Source of the DNA: Desulfopila aestuarii DSM 18488
GTDB taxonomy: Bacteria > Desulfobacterota > Desulfobulbia > Desulfobulbales > Desulfocapsaceae
Length of the DNA: 64,000 bases
Reading direction: 5' to 3'
Assembly: GCF_900143695.1 (NCBI RefSeq)
Contig: NZ_FRFE01000005.1
Location: 186,001 to 250,000, forward strand
Part shown: positions 16,970-25,155 of the stretch, one piece after another
How positions within the stretch are numbered: the stretch's first letter is position 1
How the letters are laid out: each line of letters starts with the position of its first letter
The notes under the pieces: generated by a model
The model's database searches: none
What the model was told of the DNA's origin: nothing
Seen by the model: only the letters and a program-made list of their open reading frames with translations
Translations under genes and position numbers: made by a program

Positions 16970-18148
16970 TTAGCGGATTGCGTAATTTCTCGCAATCTCA
17001 CAATGCAGCCTGATGGCTGTGGGAATCACCGCATCGTTGAAATCAAAGCGGGGGTGGTGGAGTGACGGCAGCGCACCCCCATCCGGTTGCATGCCCAGCC
17101 AGAAAAAGGCGCCCGGTACCTGCTGCAGGTAAAAGGCAAAATCTTCGGCGCCCATGGAAGGCGGATAACTGCCATCAATCTGTTCAGAATCCATAAACTG
17201 TGCAGCAACGCCACGAACAAAGGCTACCTCATCAACACTATTTTCCAGAAGCGGATAGCCGCCGTAATAGCTGATCTCGGCACTGCCGCCATGGGCCGCC
17301 GCAGTATTCTCCACCAGCTCACGCAGACGGGTTTCAAGAAGTGTTCGGGTCTCATTTGAGAGCGCCCGCAAAGTACCCTCAAGGGTGACAACCTCAGGAA
17401 TCACGTTGGGGGCAGTGCTACCGGTAAATTTGGGGATAGAGATAAGCGCGGGTTCGACCGGACTCACATTTCTCGCCACAATCGACTGGACCGCGCAGAC
17501 GATCTGGCTGCCGATCAAAACAGGGTCGATTCCCCGGTGCGGCGAAGCGGCGTGGCAACCCCGGCCATGAATGGTGATAGTAAAGTAGCGGCTCGCCGCC
17601 ATTATCGCACCACTCCTGATGCCAATGGTGCCCAAAGGCAGGGCGGTGGTGCCGTGGAGCCCAAAGATCGCATTGACCACTGGGCTTTCCAGCACCTCCT
17701 CTTCAAGCATCACTTTTGCACCGCCATGATTTTCTTCGGCCGGCTGAAAGATAAATGTCACCGGGCCTGCCAGCTCTTCCTCTATTTTCCCGAGTACCAG
17801 CGCAGCCCCGACAAGGGCGGCAGTATGACCATCGTGACCGCAGGCATGCATCAGACCCGGTTTTTTTGAAGCATACTCAAAGCTGTTCTTCTCCTCCATC
17901 TTCAGACAATCCATATCAGCGCGCAGTGCAACGCAGGGCCCATCTTTCTCGGTACCTATGGTGGCAACAACCCCAGTCCCAGCTACGCCTTCGCGAATGG
18001 CAATGCCGGGAATACGCTCGAGTTTTGCCACCACCTTGGCCGCGGTCTCGACCTCTTCAAAGGCCGGCTCCGGATAACTATGCAGCTCCCGGCGCAGGTC
18101 GATTATTTCATGGGTGATATCCTCTATCAGCTGTTCAATACTTTTCAT
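16970..18148 (-). CDS. M20-family amidohydrolase (hippurate/N-acyl amino acid hydrolase type)
   Basis: Metal-dependent amidohydrolase of the M20D group (392 aa), removing acyl groups from N-acyl amino acids or related amides. Visible metal ligands and motifs are LRADMDCL, the MHACGHDGHTAA block near residue 100, EENHGGA, the GLHGTTALP segment and PSMGAEDFAFY near the C-terminus. The domain order is catalytic, dimerisation insert (about 185-300) and catalytic, as usual. A cytosolic enzyme with no signal peptide. It lies 20 bases after the CoxE-like VWA gene on the same strand, so it may be read from the MoxR-VWA transcript. Several family substrates are possible. Confidence 0.88.
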   Translation of the reverse strand: MKSIEQLIEDITHEIIDLRRELHSYPEPAFEEVETAAKVVAKLERIPGIAIREGVAGTGVVATIGTEKDGPCVALRADMDCLKMEEKNSFEYASKKPGLMHACGHDGHTAALVGAALVLGKIEEELAGPVTFIFQPAEENHGGAKVMLEEEVLESPVVNAIFGLHGTTALPLGTIGIRSGAIMAASRYFTITIHGRGCHAASPHRGIDPVLIGSQIVCAVQSIVARNVSPVEPALISIPKFTGSTAPNVIPEVVTLEGTLRALSNETRTLLETRLRELVENTAAAHGGSAEISYYGGYPLLENSVDEVAFVRGVAAQFMDSEQIDGSYPPSMGAEDFAFYLQQVPGAFFWLGMQPDGGALPSLHHPRFDFNDAVIPTAIRLHCEIARNYAIR

Positions 18149-18168
18149 GGTTTTTCTACCTGTATTAC

Positions 18169-19359
18169 CTAATGGTGCATAAGATGCCGTACACCCTGCT
18201 CAAGCCCTTCCAGGGACAATTCAAACATCGGGAAGATGTTGGCAATAACATTTATGGTCTGGGTATATCGCCATTCCCGCGCGGGAATCGGGTTCAACCA
18301 GATCGCATGCGGAAATGTCGTTGCCAGCAACCGCAATCGCTCTACACTCGGACTCCCGCTCCGCTCAAAGGCATAGATCGAGCCATCTGCCGACATCAGT
18401 TCATAGGGGGCCATCGAGGCATCGCCGACAATGATGAGGCGGGTATCGTGATCGCGCCGGGTGAAGGTTTCAAGCTGAACCGGCTGCTTGCGGCGGGTGG
18501 GATCAAGCCACATTGCGTCATAGATGGTGTTGTGGAAGTAGTAGGTCTTCACATCTTTGAACTGTGCCCTGGCGTACGTAAAAAGAGTCTGGACGATCTC
18601 CACATAGGGCTCCATCGACCAACCACCGTTATCAATAGCCAGGATAACTTTCAGCCTATCGACGATGGCGCGGTCAAAGACCATCTCAATCTCACCCCCA
18701 TTTTTCACGGTGCGATAGATGGTCTCATCGACATTGAGCCGATCCTTGGCCCCCTGTGGTACCAGATGACGCAGCCGTTTCAAGGCTTCGCCAATAGTGT
18801 GTTTTGTCAACGGCCCATCGGTGGCATAATCACGGTAGCGACGCTCGCCCGCAACCTTCAGCGCCGACTTGTTTCGAGATTCGCCCCCCACCCTCAACCC
18901 GCCAGGATGATAACCCGAATGGCCCACCGGCGACGTGCCACCGGTGCCGATCCATTTCGAGCCCCCATCGTGCCGGCCCTCCTGGTCTCTCAGCCGCTGT
19001 TTAAAATATTCGAGCAGTTCCTCCGGCGACATCCCGCCAAGCTTTTTCTCATCAACCCCTAAGGCCTCTGCCAACTCTTTTGGGTTCTTCAACCACTCCT
19101 GCAACAACCCTGAAGCAAGAAGGCTAAACTCCTCATCATCTGGAATCTGCAGCTCGGCGCCTTCAAAGTTGTGAGAGAAAACCCGGTCGTAGAGATCGAA
19201 ATACTTCTCGCTTTTGACAAGAATCGTCCGCGCCGCCGTATAGAGATCATCCACCGAGTTGACCAGGCCGGCCTCCATGGCGCGGTGAAAGCGAAGAAAA
19301 GCGGTCGGGCTCACCGGAATACCGACCTCACGCAGGGTATAAAAGAATTGGATGAACAC
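18169..19359 (-). CDS. CoxE-like VWA-domain protein
   Basis: A 396-residue protein of the CoxE/YehP-like von Willebrand A group, partner of MoxR ATPases. The N-terminal 110 residues are helical, a glycine-rich linker with charged repeats follows (about 130-175), and the VWA domain starts near residue 235. The metal-site motif is changed to DNGGWS instead of DxSxS, which leaves part of the ligands. It starts nine bases after the ATPase gene ends. Such pairs act as chaperones that assemble or activate a client enzyme, as with CoxD-CoxE in CO dehydrogenase maturation; no obvious client lies beside it, so the client is unknown. Confidence 0.85.
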   Translation of the reverse strand: MFIQFFYTLREVGIPVSPTAFLRFHRAMEAGLVNSVDDLYTAARTILVKSEKYFDLYDRVFSHNFEGAELQIPDDEEFSLLASGLLQEWLKNPKELAEALGVDEKKLGGMSPEELLEYFKQRLRDQEGRHDGGSKWIGTGGTSPVGHSGYHPGGLRVGGESRNKSALKVAGERRYRDYATDGPLTKHTIGEALKRLRHLVPQGAKDRLNVDETIYRTVKNGGEIEMVFDRAIVDRLKVILAIDNGGWSMEPYVEIVQTLFTYARAQFKDVKTYYFHNTIYDAMWLDPTRRKQPVQLETFTRRDHDTRLIIVGDASMAPYELMSADGSIYAFERSGSPSVERLRLLATTFPHAIWLNPIPAREWRYTQTINVIANIFPMFELSLEGLEQGVRHLMHH

Positions 19360-19368
19360 CTGTTCCCC

Positions 19369-20214
19369 CTAGCGAAAGAAACGCTTTTTCAACACCATAT
19401 TTGTCGCCTGCCCATAATCGCTGCTTTTCTTGAACAGTACACCCAGGTAGGGAATTTCTTTTGTCAGCTTTTCACCTTGAGAAAAGTCGGGATCGACCTG
19501 CAAGGCTCGCAGCCAGTTGATCAGCTCGCGAGTGGCCGGTTTTTTCTCGATAGTATCAATGGACCTCAAGTCATAGAAGGCCTGGATGGCATTGTCAGCC
19601 AGGCGGCTGTTCAGGTCCGGGAAATGGGCATGGAGGATTTTCCGCATCATTTTCGGCTCGGGAAAAGCAATATGATGAAAGTTGCAGCGGCCAAGGAAAG
19701 GGTCGGAGAGATCTTTCTTCGCGTTGGAGGTGATAATGACCACCGGCCGGTGCTTTGCCCGCACCACTTCGTCGGTTTCCATGATGTCGAACTGCATCTG
19801 ATCAAGCACGTCGAGCATGTCATCCTGGAACTCGGTCTCGGCTTTATCGATCTCATCGATCAAGAGCACGCAACGAGAGTCAGCCGTAAAGGCCTGGCCA
19901 ATCTTCCCCATCTTGATATATTCGCTGATATTACTGACATTTCTGCTCGAATCGCCGAAACGACTGTCATTTAAACGAGTCAGGGTATCATACTGGTAGA
20001 GCGCCTCAATAAGCTTCATGCTCGATTTAACGTTTAAGATGATGAGTTTCATCTCAAGCGAATTCGCAATAGCATGGGCCAGCATGGTCTTTCCGGTACC
20101 CGGCTCACCTTTTAACAATAGGGGCATCTCAAGCGCTATGGAGATATTGACGATCTTTGCCAGCTCCTCATCGAGCACATAATTCTTCGCACCGCTGAAA
20201 CGGTTAAGTTCCAT
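19369..20214 (-). CDS. MoxR-type AAA ATPase
   Basis: AAA+ ATPase of 281 aa. Walker A is GEPGTGKTML near residues 37-46, Walker B VLLIDEIDKAE near 110-120, sensor 1 is in VVIITSNAKKDLSD, and the arginine-finger region GRCNFHHI follows. The overall build fits the short MoxR family that works with VWA proteins. It is the first gene of the minus-strand unit, directly before the CoxE-like gene, so the two likely form a chaperone complex. A divergent PilZ gene lies upstream on the other strand. Confidence 0.9.
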   Translation of the reverse strand: MELNRFSGAKNYVLDEELAKIVNISIALEMPLLLKGEPGTGKTMLAHAIANSLEMKLIILNVKSSMKLIEALYQYDTLTRLNDSRFGDSSRNVSNISEYIKMGKIGQAFTADSRCVLLIDEIDKAETEFQDDMLDVLDQMQFDIMETDEVVRAKHRPVVIITSNAKKDLSDPFLGRCNFHHIAFPEPKMMRKILHAHFPDLNSRLADNAIQAFYDLRSIDTIEKKPATRELINWLRALQVDPDFSQGEKLTKEIPYLGVLFKKSSDYGQATNMVLKKRFFR

Positions 20215-20577
20215 TATTCACCTCATTTGACGACGCTTCGCGTCGGTTACTCCATCAGGTTTGACATCAGCATGAATAGATGCAATGCCGAAAATATCCT
20301 TATATTGTGGTTGTGCAGGATACCCAACCGGCAGCAGCCTGACAATAATAAATCCTGCACACCCCAGATCATGCAGGCTTTCAAAATCTCTTTACACAGC
20401 CAGATAAATACCGGTAATGACATTTGCGTTTCTGCTACGGATATCCTATTCTTTCAACATAACTCTGGAGACTCAACCAACGGCAGTTCCCTTTGAAGAT
20501 GAGCGTTGTAAAGAACTGTACATGCACCGTTACCACTACACCATTATCAGAAACACCATAATGAACAGGTAGGCCAT
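20215..20577. other. Divergent intergenic region with an inverted repeat
   Basis: No gene is supported here; an 89-codon plus frame at 20227 has no family features. It must carry divergent promoters for the MoxR gene and the PilZ gene. A perfect 10-bp inverted repeat, TGTGCAGGAT (20312-20321) and ATCCTGCACA (20352-20361), spans a 30-base gap and may be an operator pair. Confidence 0.4.
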
Positions 20578-20940
20578 ATGGCAGACGCAGGAATCACCGG
20601 CTCAAAACGTTCCGCCCTTCGTTTTGCAGGCTATGATCGACCGATGACTTTTCGAACCGACTACGATGACGGTACAGCACAACTGGTCAATATCTCCACC
20701 AGTGGTTGTGCCATTCATCGGGCAACTCCGGAACTGGAAGTCGAGCAAAAGATACTCCTCACCTTTGAACTCGACAGGCCATCCAATCCACTCAATATCC
20801 GGGCAGTGGTCATTCGTATCGATGGCGGCAATATCGCGCTGCAATTTCAGCATATTGATGAAAACATAAAACGTCGGATAGTTCGTTTTTTTGCCAAAGA
20901 AACCAGACGGCAGAAGAGCGAGCTTAAATCGACATCCTGA
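20578..20940 (+). CDS. PilZ-domain c-di-GMP-binding protein
   Basis: Single-domain PilZ protein (120 aa). The two halves of the c-di-GMP signature are present: RSALR at about residues 11-15 (RxxxR) and NISTSGCAI (NxSxxG) near 36-44, followed by the beta-barrel. A basic tail (ETRRQKSELK) ends the protein. It is an effector that would change its partner on binding c-di-GMP. It is eight bases upstream of the EAL-HDOD gene, so effector and predicted c-di-GMP-handling protein are made together. Binding is inferred from the motif only. Confidence 0.86.
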   Translation: MADAGITGSKRSALRFAGYDRPMTFRTDYDDGTAQLVNISTSGCAIHRATPELEVEQKILLTFELDRPSNPLNIRAVVIRIDGGNIALQFQHIDENIKRRIVRFFAKETRRQKSELKSTS

Positions 20941-20948
20941 AAAAACGT

Positions 20949-22154
20949 ATGGATTTTTTTATTGCCCGCCAGCCTATTTTCAATGCCCACAGGAAACTCT
21001 ACGCCTACGAACTGCTCTATCGCGGCACCCAAGATGCAACGATTGAAAATATCAACGGTGAACGAGCAACCAGCAGTTTGATATCGAGTGCCTTTTTGAC
21101 CGAGGGTTTAGAGGTTATCTCCGGCACCAGGCCCTGCTTTATCAACTTTACCGAGGATCTGCTTTTAAAAAAGATCCCGCTCTCGATTCCGAAGAACAAG
21201 ATCGTCGTCGAGATTCTTGAAGACGTGCGGCCGACCAAAGAGATCGTCGAGGCCTGCAAGCAACTGGTCAATCAGGGCTACACCCTGGCTCTCGACGACT
21301 TCGTCTACCACAAAAGTCTTGAGCCGCTCATAGAACTCGCCGAAATTATCAAAATCGACTTCCGCCTCACTCCGGTGGATACCATCCACAAGACCTTGTA
21401 CCGTCTTCGCCGCTTTAACCTCAAACTGCTTGCCGAGAAGGTGGAGACCATAGAGGAGTTCAGCCACGCCATCAAGCTGGGCTTTACCTATTTCCAGGGA
21501 TATTTCTTCAGCCGGCCGGAAAATATCCGCATTAAAGAACTGACCGCTGCCAAGATCAACATGTTCCGGCTATTGGCGGAGGTCAGCCTGAAGAGCACTA
21601 CCCTGGAAAAACTCCACAAGATCATCTCTGTTGATATTTCAATCAGCTACAAACTGCTCCGTTTTTTGAATTCCGCCTACTTCTACCGTCTGGAAAAGGT
21701 CAAGACGGTCAAGCATGCCATCGCCTACCTTGGTGAACGGGAACTGCGTCGCTTTATCCTCCTGGTACTAATTTCGGAGCTGTCGAGTGACAAGCCTGAC
21801 GAACTTGTGCGGATGGCTCTGGTCCGGGCCAAATTCTGTGAACTTTTGGGGGAGGCCTCGAGCTTTTCCTATGATTCCTCTGAACTTTTTTTGCTCGGAA
21901 TGTTTTCTTTTATCGATGTCATGCTGGACAGCCCCATGACCCAGATCATGGAAAAACTCCCTGTCTCTCCACTGGTAAAGAGCGCACTCAACGATCAATC
22001 AGGCGACTATGCGGTGTTTCTCGACATTATGCGCTTTTACGAACGAAAACAGATTCTGCAGCTCGACATGGCATTCAGAGAGATCGGCGTAGACGACAGT
22101 CAGGTGCCTGAGCTCTACCTCAAGTCGCTCAAATATGCCAACGGCCTGTTCTAA
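20949..22154 (+). CDS. EAL-HDOD signalling protein (YuxH type)
   Basis: A 401-residue protein with an N-terminal EAL domain (about 1-195) and a C-terminal HDOD domain (about 200-390). The EAL motif reads YELLYR, as in the YuxH group; LALDDF and KID, which carry metal and catalytic residues, are kept, but the loop after DDF is VYH rather than the active GxG form, so phosphodiesterase activity is uncertain. HDOD domains act in signalling, often in chemotaxis or c-di-GMP networks. It is cytosolic and cotranscribed with a PilZ protein. It may bind rather than degrade c-di-GMP. Confidence 0.86.
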   Translation: MDFFIARQPIFNAHRKLYAYELLYRGTQDATIENINGERATSSLISSAFLTEGLEVISGTRPCFINFTEDLLLKKIPLSIPKNKIVVEILEDVRPTKEIVEACKQLVNQGYTLALDDFVYHKSLEPLIELAEIIKIDFRLTPVDTIHKTLYRLRRFNLKLLAEKVETIEEFSHAIKLGFTYFQGYFFSRPENIRIKELTAAKINMFRLLAEVSLKSTTLEKLHKIISVDISISYKLLRFLNSAYFYRLEKVKTVKHAIAYLGERELRRFILLVLISELSSDKPDELVRMALVRAKFCELLGEASSFSYDSSELFLLGMFSFIDVMLDSPMTQIMEKLPVSPLVKSALNDQSGDYAVFLDIMRFYERKQILQLDMAFREIGVDDSQVPELYLKSLKYANGLF

Positions 22155-22547
22155 CCTGACCGGCACCACCAATATTTACGTTTACGAATACGTAATATTG
22201 GCCAATATACCCTAACTCATCCAAAATGCTGCCAACTTTCTTCCGCTCTGGATATCTTCACAAATAAAGGCAGTATCTCAGTGCATCAAAAAATATTACT
22301 TTTACAGATATTAATGAGCAATATACCCCCTCAATAAGTTTATTGATCAACAACACATAGCGAGAACATACTACTGCATCGAACCTGAATATTTTCAGCC
22401 TACGTCTTCCGCTTACGTAAAACATGTTGTCTCAAAGCAGCACTTCTGCTACAATTCTGTCACAATTGTAAGGGCACTCTATCAGGACAATGTATCGAGA
22501 GGTTCAGCTGTAAACACTAACCGCGGAATGGCTCCAGGAGACTCCAC
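22155..22547. promoter_or_regulatory. Upstream region of the acyl-CoA synthetase with TTACG/CGTAA sites
   Basis: About 390 bases without a gene. It has two elements related to TTTACGTTTACGTAAA: an overlapping pair at 22175-22196 (TTTACG, TTTACG, AATACG, TAA; the inverted arms TTACG-AATA-CGTAA are exact) and a second at about 22405-22422 ending in TTACGTAA. These look like operators for a fatty-acid or branched-chain acyl catabolism regulator, by analogy with LiuR. The start codon at 22548 is preceded by CCAGGAGA. Confidence 0.45.
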
Positions 22548-24197
22548 ATGACCAACGAGATATATCAGCCCGGCGAAAGTTATAACTATCCATTAATCAT
22601 CAAGAAACTCCTTAAATCCGCTATCACTTACGCTCCGGACCAGGAAATCGTTTACCGGGACAAGCTGCGCTACAGCTATCTCGACCTGGAAAACCGCATC
22701 CACCGTCTCGCCTCAGGCTTAAAAGAAGCAGGTATCAAACAGGGCGACACCGTTGCAGTCTTTGATTATGACAGCAACCGGTTTCTTGAGTGTTTTTTTG
22801 CCATTCCGATGATGGGCGCAGTGATGCAGATGGTGAACTGGCGCCTCTCAGCCCAGCAGCTGGTCTACACCATCAACCATGCCGAGGCCAAACTCATCAT
22901 CATCAACTCCGATTTTCTACCGATTCTGGAAAACATCAGGGAACATCTGCCAGATGTAAAAAAGATTATCGTCATAGCGGAAAACCCATCCTATCCCGAG
23001 AGTCCCGTCGAGATCTATAGCGACTATGATGAGATGCTGAAAAGCTCTTCACCGCAGTTCGACTTTCCCGACCTTGATGAAAATACCAAGGCCACGACCT
23101 TCTATACCACCGGCACCACTGGCGACCCTAAGGGGGTCCATTTCACCCACCGCCAGCTTGTGCTCCACACGCTATCCCTTACCATTGCCCTTGGTTCCTA
23201 TGACACCATTGGCAACTTCCGGTCCAGTGATGTGTATATGCCACTGACCCCGATGTTTCATGTACACGCCTGGGGTATTCCCTATGTCGCCACCCTACTG
23301 GGCGCCAAACAGGTCTATCCCGGCAAATATGAGCCACCCATGCTGGTCAAGTTGATTGCTACAGAGAAGGTCACTGCCTCACACTGCGTGCCGACGGTAC
23401 TGCAGATGATCGTTGGCAGCCCAGCAGCAAAAGAGCTTGATCTCTCCAACTGGAAGGTCATCATCGGTGGTTCGAAGCTCTCAGCCGGCCTGGCTACGGC
23501 AGCCAACAGTATGGGCATCACCGTCTATACCGGTTACGGCATGTCTGAAACCTGTCCGGTTATCAGTCTCTCAACCCCAAAAACTACCATGATGGGTAAA
23601 CTGACCGATGATGAGATGCTGAATATCGTCGTGAAGACCGGCCTGCCCATTCCGCTGGTGGAGTTCGAGGTGGTTGATGTTGACGGTAACCCGCAACCCC
23701 ACGATGGCAAGTCTGTAGGCGAAGTAGTTTTCCGGGCGCCCTGGCTTACCAGTGATTATTTCAAGGCTCCCCACAAATCGCTGGAACTGTGGCGAAACGG
23801 CTGGCTGCACAGCGGCGACGTGGGTCATATCGACGCCAATGGCTATCTGCAAGTCACTGACAGAATCAAGGATGTGATCAAGACCGGAGGAGAATGGATA
23901 TCATCACTCGATCTTGAAAACTGCATCTCTAAACATCCAGCGGTACTTGAATCGGCCGCCATCGGTGTACCCGACGACAAATGGGGCGAACGCCCACTGT
24001 TGTTAGTCACATTGAAACCCGAGCTGACCGATCATGTCGACGAAAATGGTCTGAGACAGTTTATGCTCGATGCCGCTGCTCAGGGTCATCTACCCAAATA
24101 TGGGGTGCCCGACAAGATCATGATTATTGATGAATTGCCCAAGACAAGCGTTGGCAAACTGAACAAACGGATGATGCGCACGGTCTATCTCCCCTAA
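22548..24197 (+). CDS. Fatty acyl-CoA synthetase (AMP-forming)
   Basis: ANL-superfamily acid-CoA ligase (549 aa), activating a carboxylic acid through an acyl-adenylate to acyl-CoA. Motifs in order: the P-loop-like TTFYTTGTTGDPKGVHFTH near residue 190, MFHVHAWGIPY, GYGMSETCPV, the hinge SGDVGHIDANGYLQVTDRIKD, and the catalytic-lysine region ending PKTSVGKLNKR. It is a different subtype from the synthetases at 41339 and 62822, whose second motif is MFHCNGW. It stands alone: operators lie upstream and a terminator follows. The chain length it prefers cannot be read with confidence; medium- to long-chain acids are likely for this group. Confidence 0.9.
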   Translation: MTNEIYQPGESYNYPLIIKKLLKSAITYAPDQEIVYRDKLRYSYLDLENRIHRLASGLKEAGIKQGDTVAVFDYDSNRFLECFFAIPMMGAVMQMVNWRLSAQQLVYTINHAEAKLIIINSDFLPILENIREHLPDVKKIIVIAENPSYPESPVEIYSDYDEMLKSSSPQFDFPDLDENTKATTFYTTGTTGDPKGVHFTHRQLVLHTLSLTIALGSYDTIGNFRSSDVYMPLTPMFHVHAWGIPYVATLLGAKQVYPGKYEPPMLVKLIATEKVTASHCVPTVLQMIVGSPAAKELDLSNWKVIIGGSKLSAGLATAANSMGITVYTGYGMSETCPVISLSTPKTTMMGKLTDDEMLNIVVKTGLPIPLVEFEVVDVDGNPQPHDGKSVGEVVFRAPWLTSDYFKAPHKSLELWRNGWLHSGDVGHIDANGYLQVTDRIKDVIKTGGEWISSLDLENCISKHPAVLESAAIGVPDDKWGERPLLLVTLKPELTDHVDENGLRQFMLDAAAQGHLPKYGVPDKIMIIDELPKTSVGKLNKRMMRTVYLP

Positions 24198-24264
24198 CCC
24201 GAATTTGGTCATTCTGACCCGGCTGTTGCCAAGTCTGGATGACCAAAAGAAGCACCCCACCCTT

Positions 24265-24312
24265 CCCCCGACGCTCTCTGCAGTTCGAGCGCCGGGGGAT
24301 CTTTCTTCTTTG
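24265..24312 (+). terminator. Intrinsic terminator after the acyl-CoA synthetase
   Basis: A 12-bp stem with one mismatch (CCCCCGACGCTC with GAGCGCCGGGGG, loop of 10) followed by ATCTTTCTTCTTT and, slightly later, a run of T. It separates the synthetase from the GntR unit. Confidence 0.75.
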
Positions 24313-24380
24313 TGCTTTTTTTTTCAACAGCAGCTCACTTTTTTCTTGTCTCACTTCTCCAATTACGATATCAAGTGTCT

Positions 24381-24392
24381 ATTGTCGACAAT
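24381..24392. promoter_or_regulatory. Candidate GntR operator, ATTGTCGACAAT
   Basis: A perfect 12-bp palindrome 38 bases before the GntR start, with a partial repeat (ATCGACAA) directly after it. Its GT-CG-AC core has the form bound by FCD-type GntR regulators. It probably mediates autoregulation and control of the downstream cluster. Confidence 0.55.
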
Positions 24393-24429
24393 CGACAACG
24401 TGTCTCATTTTTGAACAAGGTTGAATGGT

Positions 24430-25074
24430 ATGGCAATTGTCAAAAGCACCTATAAAGATCAGGTCGTTGAATATGTGTATAACCTGGTCCTGGATGGCGT
24501 TCTCAGCCCAGGCGACCAGATCAAGGAAAGTCTGCTCGCCGTGGAAATGGGCATCAGCCGCGCCCCCATCCGGGAAGCGCTCAAGGAGCTGATGACCAAC
24601 GGTATCATCGAATATCGCCCCCAGGTCGGCAACTTCATCACCCAGCTCTCCCAAAAGGAAATTGTCGACGCCTATATCACCCGCGGTATTCTTGAAGGCT
24701 ATGCGGTTGCATCAGGCTTTGAGCAGTTCACTGACCTGGAAATCTCCAAACTTGAGGAGATGACACGGCTGATGACCGCCAGCGCCGAAGCGGGAAACCG
24801 GAAAGAGGTTGTGCAGGTTGGTGATGATTTTCACACTCTTTTGATCAGCAAATGCGACAATATGCAGCTTATCGACTACACCCGGCGATTAAGCCAAAAG
24901 CTCCACATCCTCTTCTACAAATTCTGGAGCAGGCTTTACAGCGCCGAGGAGGTGGGTGATCGTCATCTCCGTATCATAAAAAGCATCAAGAGCGGTAATC
25001 GGGTTGAAATCGAGCAGAGCATCCGTGCTCACTACCAGGAGACCGGATCAAAGATTGCCCAGGACTATACCTGA
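24430..25074 (+). CDS. GntR-family (FCD subgroup) transcriptional regulator
   Basis: FadR/FCD-type GntR regulator of 214 aa. The winged helix covers about residues 1-70, including MGISRAPIREALKEL, the recognition segment typical of this subgroup. The C-terminal all-helical FCD domain follows (about 75-205) and keeps histidines that in the family bind a metal next to the ligand, such as DDFHTLL and the H in GDRHLRI. Members usually respond to organic acids or amino-acid derivatives. The ATG at 24430 follows AAGG; a TTG at 24421 is also possible. A perfect palindrome lies upstream. It leads the ATP-grasp/KamA/M20 cluster and is probably its regulator. Confidence 0.9.
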   Translation: MAIVKSTYKDQVVEYVYNLVLDGVLSPGDQIKESLLAVEMGISRAPIREALKELMTNGIIEYRPQVGNFITQLSQKEIVDAYITRGILEGYAVASGFEQFTDLEISKLEEMTRLMTASAEAGNRKEVVQVGDDFHTLLISKCDNMQLIDYTRRLSQKLHILFYKFWSRLYSAEEVGDRHLRIIKSIKSGNRVEIEQSIRAHYQETGSKIAQDYT

Positions 25075-25155
25075 CAGGATATACGGCCAACAAGCCTCTA
25101 CGGTTTCGCATCAGCGAATGCCATTATTGCACAACCTCCAATTCCGGAGAGCATC

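Noticed and set aside
20227-20496. Plus-strand frame of 89 codons in the MoxR/PilZ divergent region
   Set aside because: Low-complexity, no ribosome site, and it covers the region needed for two promoters.
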